64,000 nucleotides of DNA from a bacterium (GTDB lineage: Bacteria; Patescibacteriota; Gracilibacteria; UBA1369; PNNO01), in the NCBI GenBank assembly GCA_013824265.1, contig PNNO01000004.1, positions 62,001-126,000 of the forward strand. The letters run 5' to 3'. How positions within the stretch are numbered: the stretch's first letter is position 1; every line of letters starts with the position of its first letter. The notes under the pieces are model-generated. The model was not told the origin of the DNA and searched no databases. It saw only the letters and a list, made by a program, of their open reading frames with translations. Position numbers and translations under genes: made by a program. Of the stretch, positions 1 through 8,287 are shown one piece after another.

Positions 1-33
1 TTAGAGAATCTCGAAAGAGAAGAGAGAGGCTTC

Positions 34-76
34 ACAAAAAGTGCCCGCACTCCATTTTGGAACAGGTGCTTTTTGT
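34..76 (+). terminator. Probable rho-independent terminator upstream of pgsA
   Basis: The arms at 34-45 and 65-76 pair over 12 bp (two are G-U in RNA) around a 19-base loop. The right arm carries a run of five T. It probably ends a transcript entering from before base 1. Because the arms begin A-rich and end T-rich, it could also work on the other strand. Confidence 0.4.
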
Positions 77-84
77 ACTATAAT
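57..84 (+). promoter_or_regulatory. pgsA promoter overlapped by an 11-bp inverted repeat
   Basis: A -35-like TTGGAA (57-62) and a perfect TATAAT (79-84) are separated by 16 bp. A perfect 11-bp inverted repeat (arms 80-90 and 100-110, 9-bp spacer) starts inside the -10 box and covers the expected transcription start. That is a typical position for a repressor operator. The gene start at 117 has no Shine-Dalgarno sequence. Confidence 0.5.
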
Positions 85-116
85 GATATTGGTTTAATTA
101 ATATCATTATTTCAAT

Positions 117-674
117 ATGACAATCCCGAATATTATAACTTTAATAAGAATTTTTCTTGTCCCATTTGCAATTTTGTCTCTTTTTATTGATTTCCCGTAT
201 CATCTTCACATAGCACTTGTAATATATTTAGTTGCATCTTCAAGCGATTTTCTTGATGGGTTTATGGCAAGAAAACTTAAACAAGAGACCAATGTTGGAA
301 TTCTGCTCGATCCCATGGCGGACAAGCTTCTTCATATTTTATTGCTTGTAAGCCTTGTTGTATTGAATGTTTTTCCATTATGGATAGTCATGCTGCTTAT
401 AGCTCGAGAATTGGTGGTTGATACTTTCTTAAATTTCGCGTCATCCCATGGAGGACTTACTAAATCTATTTTTGCAACAAAATTCAAATCTTTTTTTATT
501 GATGTTGCCGTCATTTTGGGAGAACTTGGGTTGATTGTTAATGAAGGTTATTATGTTTTTGGAATTACATATAACTCGTTTAAGACTATTGCATATATTC
601 TTTTGATAATAGCATTTTTTCTTGGGGTTGTAGGTGGAAAAACATATTTTACAGTGATAAAAAAGGATTTCTAA
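117..674 (+). CDS. pgsA: CDP-diacylglycerol-glycerol-3-phosphate 3-phosphatidyltransferase
   Basis: This is an integral membrane enzyme that moves a phosphatidyl group from CDP-diacylglycerol to glycerol-3-phosphate, the committed step to phosphatidylglycerol. The protein has 185 residues, the usual length. It carries the complete CDP-alcohol phosphatidyltransferase signature: D47-G48, A51-R52, G61, D65 and D69. Several hydrophobic membrane segments surround it. A promoter and an operator-like palindrome lie just upstream. The family is certain; a different alcohol acceptor is possible but PgsA is the best match by length and motif. Confidence 0.88.
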   Translation: MTIPNIITLIRIFLVPFAILSLFIDFPYHLHIALVIYLVASSSDFLDGFMARKLKQETNVGILLDPMADKLLHILLLVSLVVLNVFPLWIVMLLIARELVVDTFLNFASSHGGLTKSIFATKFKSFFIDVAVILGELGLIVNEGYYVFGITYNSFKTIAYILLIIAFFLGVVGGKTYFTVIKKDF

Positions 675-679
675 AAACG

Positions 680-699
680 AGCCTCACTAACGTTCGGCT
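680..699. repeat. Dispersed hairpin element, copy 1
   Basis: Inverted arms AGCC/GGCT enclose the loop TCACTAACGTTC. The same 14-base core, CTCACTAACGTTCG, recurs at 803-824 and, on the opposite strand, near 17702-17715. A diverged copy lies at 37514-37535. This copy sits between pgsA and the tRNA gene. Confidence 0.55.
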
Positions 700-703
700 A
701 TAT

Positions 704-778
704 TGGTTGCGGGGGTAGGATTCGAACCTACGACCTCCGGGTTATGAGCCCGACGAGCTGCCACTGCTCTACCCCGCG
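704..778 (-). tRNA. Initiator tRNA-fMet (CAT)
   Basis: Read on the minus strand this folds as a 75-base cloverleaf with anticodon CAT and an encoded 3' CCA. Two hallmarks identify the initiator. The first acceptor pair is a C1-A72 mismatch, and the anticodon stem ends in three consecutive G-C pairs. An elongator Met or a lysidine-modified Ile2 tRNA would lack both. It is flanked on both sides by the dispersed hairpin repeat. Confidence 0.93.
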
Positions 779-802
779 TCAAAAAGTCCTTTTCAAAAAA
801 AT

Positions 803-824
803 GAGTCTCACTAACGTTCGACTC
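803..824. repeat. Dispersed hairpin element, copy 2
   Basis: The arms GAGTC and GACTC enclose the same TCACTAACGTTC loop as the copy at 680-699. The stem bases differ between copies but stay complementary, which is compensatory change that suggests the fold is conserved. It lies just upstream, in tRNA orientation, of the initiator tRNA. Confidence 0.55.
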
Positions 825-860
825 TGGCATAATACGCTATGAAACCTTGATGTCAAGAAT

Positions 861-1271
861 TTATCTTAGCGGATTGTCTTCAAAAATAAACATTCTCCAC
901 TTGTTTACATTTGATACATTCTCCAGATTTCTATTTGAAAGTTGATAAGCGTCAATATCTGTTTCTTCGCCAAGTAACGGGGTTGAGGCTATCACAACAA
1001 CATCTTCTCCGGGATTAATGAGCCCCTTGTTTTGCTTTAAAATTTTATCTATATACGCATCGGAGGTAACATAGTCAAACTCCTCGATAAGTTTTTTGTT
1101 TTCCTCGGCAATCCGTTCATTTTCTTTTTCAAAATCCTGTATATAAATATCTATTTGGTGACTTTTATAAAAGGCTAAAGTCAGCGAATACAATAAATAT
1201 GTACTCAAAATAATGAGCCCTATAATAACAAAATTTATAACATTTGATGGTTGATCGTTTTTTCCCTCCAT
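861..1271 (-). CDS. Septum formation initiator family protein (FtsB/DivIC-like)
   Basis: A 136-residue bitopic membrane protein: short cytoplasmic N-terminus, one membrane span (about residues 12-34), then a charged coiled-coil segment (about 38-72) and a C-terminal extracytoplasmic tail. This is the architecture of FtsB/DivIC, which joins FtsL and FtsQ in the cell-division complex. It lies head-to-head with murC, 57 bp apart, so cell division and wall precursor synthesis may share a control region. Assignment rests on architecture and size, because sequence conservation in this family is low. Confidence 0.65.
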   Translation of the reverse strand: MEGKNDQPSNVINFVIIGLIILSTYLLYSLTLAFYKSHQIDIYIQDFEKENERIAEENKKLIEEFDYVTSDAYIDKILKQNKGLINPGEDVVVIASTPLLGEETDIDAYQLSNRNLENVSNVNKWRMFIFEDNPLR

Positions 1272-1328
1272 GGTATGAATCTACTGACGAAAGCTAAGAA
1301 ATACTAGCATAGACTTTTTAAAGCCGCA

Positions 1329-2678
1329 ATGATGAACAAGAACGAGAAAATACATTGTATTGGTATTGGAGGCATAGGTTTAAGTGGCTTTGCTCAAATT
1401 CTTCATGAAAAAGGAACTGTTGTTTCCGGTTCGGATATGCACGAATCTCAAATAACGGATTCACTGAAGAAAAAAGGGATAAAAATATACATAGGACATG
1501 ATGAATCAAACTTAAAAAGAACTGTAAATAAAGTGATTTATTCTTCCGCAATTCCGGAATCAAATCCGGAGCTTATAAAGGCAAGAAGACTAAATATTCC
1601 AACAGTTAATTTGTCCGAGGCAATAGGTGAGTTTACAAAAAAAATGTTTACGATAGCAATTTGCGGTACGCATGGAAAAACAACGGTAACTTCAATGTCT
1701 ACGCTTGCCATGATTGCGGGAGATAAAGATCCAACAGTTATGGTTGGTTCGAATTTAAAAGAACTGGGAAATTCGAATCACAGGCTTGGCAAGGGAGATT
1801 ATTTCGTTGTTGAAGCATGTGAGTATAAAAGAAATTTTCTCAATTATTCTCCAAAAATCATAGTTATTACCAATATTGAGGCTGATCATCTTGATTACTA
1901 CAAAGATTTGGAGGATTACAAAAATGCGTTTAAAGAATTCGTTGGTAAATTGCCTGAAGATGGTTATTTAATAGCCAATATTGATGACGAGAATGTTGGT
2001 GATATTCTTAAAGGTTATTCGGGGAACTTGATAACTTTTGGTTCCGGTAAAGGCAACGCAGACTGGGTTTTAAGAGGAAACAAAATTGAAAAAGCCGGAG
2101 AATTTGTTGGAGAATTAAATTTATCAATTCCTGGAACTTTTAATATGATGAACGCTCTTGCGGCTATGGCTCTTGGTCAGATACTGCATATTGAAAGAGA
2201 AAAAACAATTGAGGCGCTTAATAATTTTAAAGGTGCATGGAGGAGATTTGAGCTTATAGGCAAGTTCAACAATATAACGCTTATAAGTGATTACGCCCAT
2301 CATCCAACCGAAATAAAAAGTACGGTTGGGGCGGCAAGAGAAAGGTATAAAGGGGAAAAAATCTGCTGTGTTTTTCAGCCACATCAATATAACAGAACAA
2401 AAAATCTGCTTTCCGGATTTTCCGCTGCATTCAAAGATGCCGATATAGTTATTATTCCAAATATTTACAAAGTTCGTGATACGCAAAAAGATACCCGATC
2501 AATTTCCGCAAACGATCTTGTGGAACTTATTAAAGAGCATGGTGTTAAAGCTTACAATCTTAAAACTTACAAACAGATAAAAGATTATCTATCAAAAAAC
2601 CCTGATAATATTGAAGTGGTAATTATAATGGGAGCGGGGGATATATGGGAACTTGGCGACTATTTGCTTAATTCTTAA
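1329..2678 (+). CDS. murC: UDP-N-acetylmuramate-L-alanine ligase
   Basis: The cytoplasmic Mur ligase adds L-alanine to UDP-MurNAc with ATP, the first peptide step of peptidoglycan synthesis. The 449-residue protein has the N-terminal GIGGIGLSGFA nucleotide-sugar motif (residues 12-22), the ATP loop GTHGKTT (113-119) and the late HHPTE motif (near 316) that coordinates substrate. Two ATG codons stand in tandem at 1329 and 1332; either may be used, and neither has a Shine-Dalgarno sequence. The 3' end overlaps the end of convergent cysS by 4 bases. Confidence 0.95.
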   Translation: MMNKNEKIHCIGIGGIGLSGFAQILHEKGTVVSGSDMHESQITDSLKKKGIKIYIGHDESNLKRTVNKVIYSSAIPESNPELIKARRLNIPTVNLSEAIGEFTKKMFTIAICGTHGKTTVTSMSTLAMIAGDKDPTVMVGSNLKELGNSNHRLGKGDYFVVEACEYKRNFLNYSPKIIVITNIEADHLDYYKDLEDYKNAFKEFVGKLPEDGYLIANIDDENVGDILKGYSGNLITFGSGKGNADWVLRGNKIEKAGEFVGELNLSIPGTFNMMNALAAMALGQILHIEREKTIEALNNFKGAWRRFELIGKFNNITLISDYAHHPTEIKSTVGAARERYKGEKICCVFQPHQYNRTKNLLSGFSAAFKDADIVIIPNIYKVRDTQKDTRSISANDLVELIKEHGVKAYNLKTYKQIKDYLSKNPDNIEVVIIMGAGDIWELGDYLLNS

Positions 2679-4063
2679 CCGGCTTTCTTCCAGATTGTAC
2701 CCTTTGGAGTATCTTCAACCAATATTCCTTTTTCTTTTAGTTTGTCGCGAAGTTCATCGGATTTTCCCCAGTCTTTTTTTGTGCGTGCTTCTTCACGCTC
2801 TTTAATTAAATCTAAAATTTCTCCGGACAAATTTTCTTCCTTCTCGGTAAAAATAATAGCGAAAACATTATCCACTTTTTTCATGAAGCCAAGAACTTTA
2901 TTTCTGTCATTAATTGTTAATTGAACTCTTTCCTGTAACTTATTCACTTCCTTAATAAATTCAAAAATTGCGGCTAAGGCTTCAGGAGTTTCAAAGTCGT
3001 CATCCATACTTTTTTCAAATTTCACGCGCAATTTTTCCATAGCTTCAACAAGTTCTTTTGTCTCATCTCCTTCAGTATCAATTTGTTCAATTTTTCTTAT
3101 AAAATCATTTATGCGTTCAAGCGTATTTATCGACTGCGTTATTAAATCTTCGGAAAAATTTATAGGAGATCGGTAATGAGTTTGAAGATATAAAAATCTG
3201 ATAACATTTCCGGGATATTTATCCAAAAGGTTTTCCAAGGTAATAAAGTTGCCCAAAGATTTGGACATTTTTTCTTTATTTATATTTATGAAACCGTTAT
3301 GCATCCAATAGTTTGCGAATTGTTTACTCGTGGCACATTCGCTTTGCGCAACTTCACATTCATGGTGGGGGAAAACCAAATCAGCTCCGCCTGCATGGAC
3401 ATCAAATGTTTCTCCAAGAAGATCCATACTCATAGCACTGCACTCTATATGCCATCCGGGGCGGCCTTTCCCCCATGGACTGTTCCACGAAGGTTCTCCT
3501 GGTTTTTCTTTTTTCCATAAAGCAAAATCCTGTGGATTTTTCTTGTTTTCATTAACCTGAACGCGTGATCCCATTTGAAGATCTTCCATATTTTGTTTCG
3601 ACAATTTTCCATAGTCCGGAAAAACGGAAATATTAAAATAGATCCCGTCTTCAAGTTCGTAAGTTGCTCCTTTTTCTTCAAGAATTTTTATCAAAGCTAT
3701 TATCTGATCAACGTAATTGGTTGCTCTTGGATGAGTTGTTGCCGGCATAACATTTAATCTTCCATAGTCCCGCTCATACAAAGGAATAATCATTTCAGAA
3801 AGTTCTTTTACGCTTATATTCTTTTCTTTGGCACGATTTATCATTTTATCGTCTATATCCGTATAATTTGAAACAAAATTCACATCAAAGTTTTTGTATA
3901 GGAAGTACCTTCGTATTACGTCAAAAGCAACCGCGCTGCGGCCATGTCCCAAATGAGCGCTGTCATAAACTGTTGGCCCGCAAAGATATATTCCAACTTT
4001 ACCTTCAATAATTGATTTGAATTCTTCTTTTTTCCTGGTTAGCGTATTGTAGATGGAAATCAT
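2675..4063 (-). CDS. cysS: Cysteinyl-tRNA synthetase
   Basis: Class I synthetase that charges tRNA-Cys in the cytoplasm. In 462 residues it shows the start motif YLCGPTVYD, whose cysteine (C28) is a zinc ligand. It also has the HIGH variant HLGHG (37-41), the zinc-site region WHIECSAM and FPHHECEVAQ, and a canonical KMSKS (about 265-269). The C-terminal helical anticodon-binding domain is present. It is followed by the yggT gene only 5 bases upstream on the same strand, so the two are probably co-transcribed. Confidence 0.95.
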   Translation of the reverse strand: MISIYNTLTRKKEEFKSIIEGKVGIYLCGPTVYDSAHLGHGRSAVAFDVIRRYFLYKNFDVNFVSNYTDIDDKMINRAKEKNISVKELSEMIIPLYERDYGRLNVMPATTHPRATNYVDQIIALIKILEEKGATYELEDGIYFNISVFPDYGKLSKQNMEDLQMGSRVQVNENKKNPQDFALWKKEKPGEPSWNSPWGKGRPGWHIECSAMSMDLLGETFDVHAGGADLVFPHHECEVAQSECATSKQFANYWMHNGFININKEKMSKSLGNFITLENLLDKYPGNVIRFLYLQTHYRSPINFSEDLITQSINTLERINDFIRKIEQIDTEGDETKELVEAMEKLRVKFEKSMDDDFETPEALAAIFEFIKEVNKLQERVQLTINDRNKVLGFMKKVDNVFAIIFTEKEENLSGEILDLIKEREEARTKKDWGKSDELRDKLKEKGILVEDTPKGTIWKKAG

Positions 4064-4068
4064 AATCT

Positions 4069-4329
4069 TTATATAAGAAAACTAAGCAGCAGTGAACGTA
4101 TAAGCTCTATTGTAAACAAAGCAATAATTGGAGACAGATCAAACATTCCCATTCTTGGAATTATTTTTCTGAAAAATGACAACAACGGTTCTGTGATTTC
4201 AAATATGAATGTACTGAGCATTTCTTTACTTCCCATGGGTCTTATCCACGACATAATAACTCTGACCAAAACTGCCAGAATAATTATTTCAGCGAGGATA
4301 TCAATAAAAAGCGCAAGGTATGCTTTCAT
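4069..4329 (-). CDS. YggT family membrane protein
   Basis: An 86-residue protein with two hydrophobic segments separated by a short polar loop containing FFRKIIPRMG, the arrangement typical of a single YggT repeat. YggT proteins are linked to cell-envelope and division functions in several phyla, but no precise biochemical role is known. It lies 5 bases upstream of cysS on the same strand. Confidence 0.75.
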   Translation of the reverse strand: MKAYLALFIDILAEIIILAVLVRVIMSWIRPMGSKEMLSTFIFEITEPLLSFFRKIIPRMGMFDLSPIIALFTIELIRSLLLSFLI

Positions 4330-4375
4330 CTTTAAGGTTAGTTTATAATTTAACCATTAAGCACCAAACTGGATT

Positions 4376-6544
4376 CTAGCACACTTTTTTCTTAAATTTA
4401 AAGTAAAGCTGAGCTAAAACGATGGAAAGTATAACGAACCATAATTCTTCCGGCCCTGTTGCCTGCATTGTTGGCGCAACCGGACGATAAATAATTTCCT
4501 CTTTTTGCTCTTCTTCCGGAGGGAAGAATATAGGGGCTGAACTAAACGGAATAGAGCTTATAATGCTACTCATGTTTTCACTCTCAAGACCTTCTTCATC
4601 CAAAGCTACTACAGAAAAGAAATACTCGTTTCCGTTTGTAAGGTTTGGAACGTACCAGGTTGTTTTATTATCAAATGTTTCTGTTGTCTGGGTAAGGTTT
4701 GCAGGAGCAAGTCCGTAATAAATTTTATAATTTGTAACTTTTGAATCATCCGTTGAAGCTTGCCAAGATAGCGTTACTTTTGCATCTGCAGAAACGGCTT
4801 TAACTCCAAATACGTCGGATGGAGCCTTATTCCCTTCTTCAACAACAGGCTCTTCTTCATTTCCATTGCCGGAAATAACAGTATCTCCGTTTGCGCTAAT
4901 TTCCAAAGTTGCTACGTCTTCATAAGCGCCTTCATTTCCCAATTCATCCACAAGGATAACATCAACCGGATAACTTCCAGCTTCACTTGGGGCCTGTATT
5001 GAAGCCACATATTTTGTAGGATCCGTTGGGTCCTGTTCAAGTTCTGCGATATCAACGTTAAACACAACAGCGCCTTGGAATACGTTTTCCTCAGAAGTTA
5101 TTATTATATCTATAACATCACCTGTTTTTATTCCTGATGATGGTGAGAATTTAACTCCCAGTACTTCAGGTGCTTTTGTATCAATTGCAATTGTAACTTC
5201 GTCGGAAGTATCTAAAATAGTACCGTTGTCGTCTTGCATCACAACAAAAAACTTATGAGTGCCATCAACTATAAACGACGGCTTATAAGAAAATGTATTG
5301 TCGGATTTAACTTCAACAGAACCAGTGTTACTATCGTTGTCGAATATTTGTATTGTAGAACCAACCAAAGGTGCAACTCCATTAATAACAAGTTCGCTAC
5401 TGCTATATGTGCCTGACGTAGGACTCGTAATTTTTAACTTATCCGTTGATGTGCTCGTTGAACCTGTAGTGTTTGTGGAACCCTGTGTTGAAGAAGCACC
5501 AACAGTGATGCTTGTCTCTCCTCTTATTGTGAAATCATTCAAATCTGTGGCTACAATTTTATATGTTCCTTCCTGCGCAAAATTAATAGCTTGTACTCCG
5601 CTAAAAGTATGACTGCCCGCATCTATATCAACATCAAAAGTATAATCATTTGGTAGAGACGCATATACGCTGTTTGTTCCCTCGGATGAAAGATGAACCG
5701 TTCCCGAATAATTTGGAACCGGTGCCCCTTCGGAATCAATAGCCTTTAATGTAAATTTTACATCTGAATTTGCAGCTATTGAAGATGGCAAATCGGTAAA
5801 TATAAATTTGGATACTTCTCCCGCAGCCGCGTAAGCAGTAGGTATAAATCCTCCTACATTTGCCGGCATTGTGTAAGCAACTTCAAGTCTTTTCTGTAAA
5901 ACAGTGTTTGAGGTTGTATCCAGAAAAGAATAAATGGAAATTCCTTCTTCTGATGATGAAGTCGAAAAGAATATTTCTCCGCTTTCATTTGTAAATTGAT
6001 CTTTTGAAACCAACTGAACTTTGTCCGTGGCTCTGCTTGAAACAATTTCAACTTCGTGTCCTTTTATTGCGTTACCGTTCTTGTCTTTTAGCTTAACTGT
6101 AATATAAATTTTATCTATTCCGTTTGAAGTTCCAAGTAGTTTTGATGGCTGTATTTCCGAAACAAGTTCAGATACTTCATCCGGGAATACATAAAAACTG
6201 CTAATTTTGCCGTCAGTTCTGTTTTCAAGATTGGCGGAAATAAAATAAGTCCCTGCCTGTTTTGTGTGGTAATCGTAAAGATCAAATTCGGCTATTCCGT
6301 TATCATCCGATTCAATTGGGATGTTAAGAGTACTTCCGTTTGGTTTTTTAACCGTAAATTCAACCACTTTGTTTGGAAGTGTCTTTGAAGAGTATATTTG
6401 TGCTGTATAACCCGCAATTGTATCCGTTCCAAAAGCTTCAATTGCAAAAGGATTGCTATCAAGTGCAAGAGCTACGCTACTTTGCGATAATATAAACGCA
6501 AAGGCTGTAGCTATGGAGAGAATATTTTTTATTGATTTTTTCAT
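4376..6544 (-). CDS. Large exported Ig-like/fibronectin III surface protein with C-terminal membrane anchor
   Basis: The 722-residue protein starts with a signal peptide (about residues 1-27, ending near VALA). It then has several beta-sandwich Ig-like or invasin-type modules, a Ser/Thr/Gly-rich linker near residue 360, further Ig-like repeats, and one fibronectin type III domain (about 575-665). The C-terminus has TGPE, a hydrophobic stretch and a basic FKKK tail, which resembles a three-part sorting signal or simple membrane anchor. It is probably displayed on the cell surface, perhaps for adhesion. The ligand is unknown. It is transcribed alone from a strong promoter, divergent from the 7TM/ligase pair. 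Confidence 0.75.
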   Translation of the reverse strand: MKKSIKNILSIATAFAFILSQSSVALALDSNPFAIEAFGTDTIAGYTAQIYSSKTLPNKVVEFTVKKPNGSTLNIPIESDDNGIAEFDLYDYHTKQAGTYFISANLENRTDGKISSFYVFPDEVSELVSEIQPSKLLGTSNGIDKIYITVKLKDKNGNAIKGHEVEIVSSRATDKVQLVSKDQFTNESGEIFFSTSSSEEGISIYSFLDTTSNTVLQKRLEVAYTMPANVGGFIPTAYAAAGEVSKFIFTDLPSSIAANSDVKFTLKAIDSEGAPVPNYSGTVHLSSEGTNSVYASLPNDYTFDVDIDAGSHTFSGVQAINFAQEGTYKIVATDLNDFTIRGETSITVGASSTQGSTNTTGSTSTSTDKLKITSPTSGTYSSSELVINGVAPLVGSTIQIFDNDSNTGSVEVKSDNTFSYKPSFIVDGTHKFFVVMQDDNGTILDTSDEVTIAIDTKAPEVLGVKFSPSSGIKTGDVIDIIITSEENVFQGAVVFNVDIAELEQDPTDPTKYVASIQAPSEAGSYPVDVILVDELGNEGAYEDVATLEISANGDTVISGNGNEEEPVVEEGNKAPSDVFGVKAVSADAKVTLSWQASTDDSKVTNYKIYYGLAPANLTQTTETFDNKTTWYVPNLTNGNEYFFSVVALDEEGLESENMSSIISSIPFSSAPIFFPPEEEQKEEIIYRPVAPTMQATGPEELWFVILSIVLAQLYFKFKKKVC

Positions 6545-6584
6545 TTTCGTTTTTTGTAAAGACCGGTGCTTCTAAAATCTCAAT

Positions 6585-6613
6585 ATTATACCAAAAATAT
6601 CACCGAATTGCAA
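6585..6613 (-). promoter_or_regulatory. Promoter of the Ig/FnIII surface protein
   Basis: On the minus strand, TTGCAA (6608-6613) and a perfect TATAAT (6585-6590) are separated by 17 bp. The predicted leader to the ATG at 6544 is about 35 bases and has no Shine-Dalgarno motif. Confidence 0.6.
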
Positions 6614-6630
6614 AGATATAAAGCTGTTTA

Positions 6631-6659
6631 TTGAGTTTTTCAAGGACTTTTGGTAAGAT
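6631..6659 (+). promoter_or_regulatory. Promoter of the PKD-7TM / ligase fusion unit
   Basis: TTGAGT (6631-6636), a 17-bp spacer and TAAGAT (6654-6659). The predicted start of transcription, near 6666, lies after the first possible ATG at 6650. This supports translation from the ATG at 6692, whose product begins with a signal peptide. Confidence 0.5.
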
Positions 6660-6691
6660 TCCCCGGTCAGCACCAAGTAAATTATCAATAT

Positions 6692-8269
6692 ATGTTTAAA
6701 ATTAGCAGAAAAATAGCTGCGACATTGGCATTTTTTGTGTACATAACTCCTTTTACGGTTTTAACAACTTTTGCGCAGGATGAAGCCTTAATAGCAGATG
6801 TAATTCCGGAAGAAGTAACATTCAAGGCCGCAATAAAGGCCGGAGACTCAATACAGCTTGATAAAAACATAATTTTTGACGCATCGGGCACCACTCATCC
6901 AAATGCCGATGCAAATATAACTTATACCTGGGATTTCGGGGACGGGAACAAGAAAGAAGGGCGAGAAGTTGTTAATACCTACACGACTCTTGGTAAAAAA
7001 ACCGTTACTCTTACGGCAAATGATGGAAATGAAACTCAAACGGTATCAAAAGACATCTTTGTTTATAAGAAAATAATAATCTTTATTACAGACAAAGCTG
7101 CAATTAAGGACAGAATCGAGGGATTTAAGAATTATGCGCGTGACAGAGATGCGGATATAGTTGTTTATGAGAGTTATGACAGCGCAACAGAGTTTATTAC
7201 AGAGGAAATTCTTGAGCGTAAGCTTAGAGAATCCACTGAAAATTTAAAGAAAATCGACGAGATAATAGTCTGGACGGAAGGAAATTCCGGACTCAGTGCT
7301 CTTTCCCGCATTAAACAAAACCAATCCGGACAGGAAGAGTTGTTAACATTTGATAATAAAACAATTCTTGTAGTTAGTGATGACGACCAGGGGACTACAC
7401 AATTGCAACGTCAGTATGAGCTTTTAAAACCAAAGAATATCGTCTCTGCAAAGGAGGCCGCCATATATGCTTTTATAGAAAGTTCAACGCCCGACGAATT
7501 TATAGGCAGAATGGAAAAGGATGGATATGATTATCAGCTTACAAATGCGCAAACCGGACAATTGCAGATTTGGAACTTCATGTCTTATTTTGTTAATTAT
7601 CTTATAGACAGCGGAATTCCGGCAAATACGGTTATGCTTATACTCATGCTGCCCGTGATAGCTACCGTTGTATCAATAATGAAGCAGGTGGTTGGTTTAA
7701 CTACATTTGGAGTTTATACGCCAACAATTATTACTCTGACTTTTTGGATTCTTGGAATCAAGCTGGGATTACTTACACTTTTGATTGTTTTTATTGTTGG
7801 AACAGGTGCACGCGCGGTATTAAAGAGGTACAGGTTACTTTACGTTCCAAAAATGGCTATTGTGCTGAGTTCCGTGGCAATAGCAATCTTATTCATGCTT
7901 ATAGTTTCCATTAGATTCAACTTGTTTGACGCGCAATTTTATTCACTTTCCGTTTTCCCGATGTTGATTTTAAGTACTTTAACGGAAAAATTTGTTGACG
8001 CACAAGGAAGCAAGGGCTTTAAACAGGCTATGATTTTAACACTGCAAACTGTTTTGGTTGCCGTGATAGCATATATAGTAATTGGTGGAGAAGTTGATCT
8101 TTATCTGTTTAAACTGAAATTTATAGCCCTTCAGGGGTTCATGCTGTCTTATCCCGAAGTTATTATATTGATAATATTCTTCAATATATTTCTTGGTAGA
8201 TGGACTGGCTTGAGATTGCTTGAATATGTAAGGTTCAGAGAGGTTCTTCGTCACGTTGAGGAAGAGTAA
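6692..8269 (+). CDS. Signal peptide-PKD-7TM membrane protein (7TM_transglut-like)
   Basis: From the ATG at 6692 (525 residues) the protein begins with a signal peptide ending near FAQD. It continues with a PKD-type beta domain (about 30-115, WDFGDG signature) and a Rossmann-like segment (about 118-265). It ends in a large helical membrane domain (about 290-510) closing with LRLLEYVRFREVL. The membrane part resembles the seven-helix domain that is often fused to an inactive transglutaminase and encoded beside RimK-like ligases. That is its situation here: the ligase fusion starts 18 bases downstream. The PKD domain replaces the usual inactive transglutaminase. It probably receives or anchors the product of the ligase at the membrane; this role is inferred. 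Confidence 0.7.
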   Translation: MFKISRKIAATLAFFVYITPFTVLTTFAQDEALIADVIPEEVTFKAAIKAGDSIQLDKNIIFDASGTTHPNADANITYTWDFGDGNKKEGREVVNTYTTLGKKTVTLTANDGNETQTVSKDIFVYKKIIIFITDKAAIKDRIEGFKNYARDRDADIVVYESYDSATEFITEEILERKLRESTENLKKIDEIIVWTEGNSGLSALSRIKQNQSGQEELLTFDNKTILVVSDDDQGTTQLQRQYELLKPKNIVSAKEAAIYAFIESSTPDEFIGRMEKDGYDYQLTNAQTGQLQIWNFMSYFVNYLIDSGIPANTVMLILMLPVIATVVSIMKQVVGLTTFGVYTPTIITLTFWILGIKLGLLTLLIVFIVGTGARAVLKRYRLLYVPKMAIVLSSVAIAILFMLIVSIRFNLFDAQFYSLSVFPMLILSTLTEKFVDAQGSKGFKQAMILTLQTVLVAVIAYIVIGGEVDLYLFKLKFIALQGFMLSYPEVIILIIFFNIFLGRWTGLRLLEYVRFREVLRHVEEE

Positions 8270-8287
8270 TATTTTACTTTTAAGTGC

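Noticed and set aside
6650-6691. Earlier ATG for the PKD-7TM protein
   Set aside because: The ATG at 6650 lies inside the promoter, between -35 and -10, and the start at 6692 gives a normal signal peptide.
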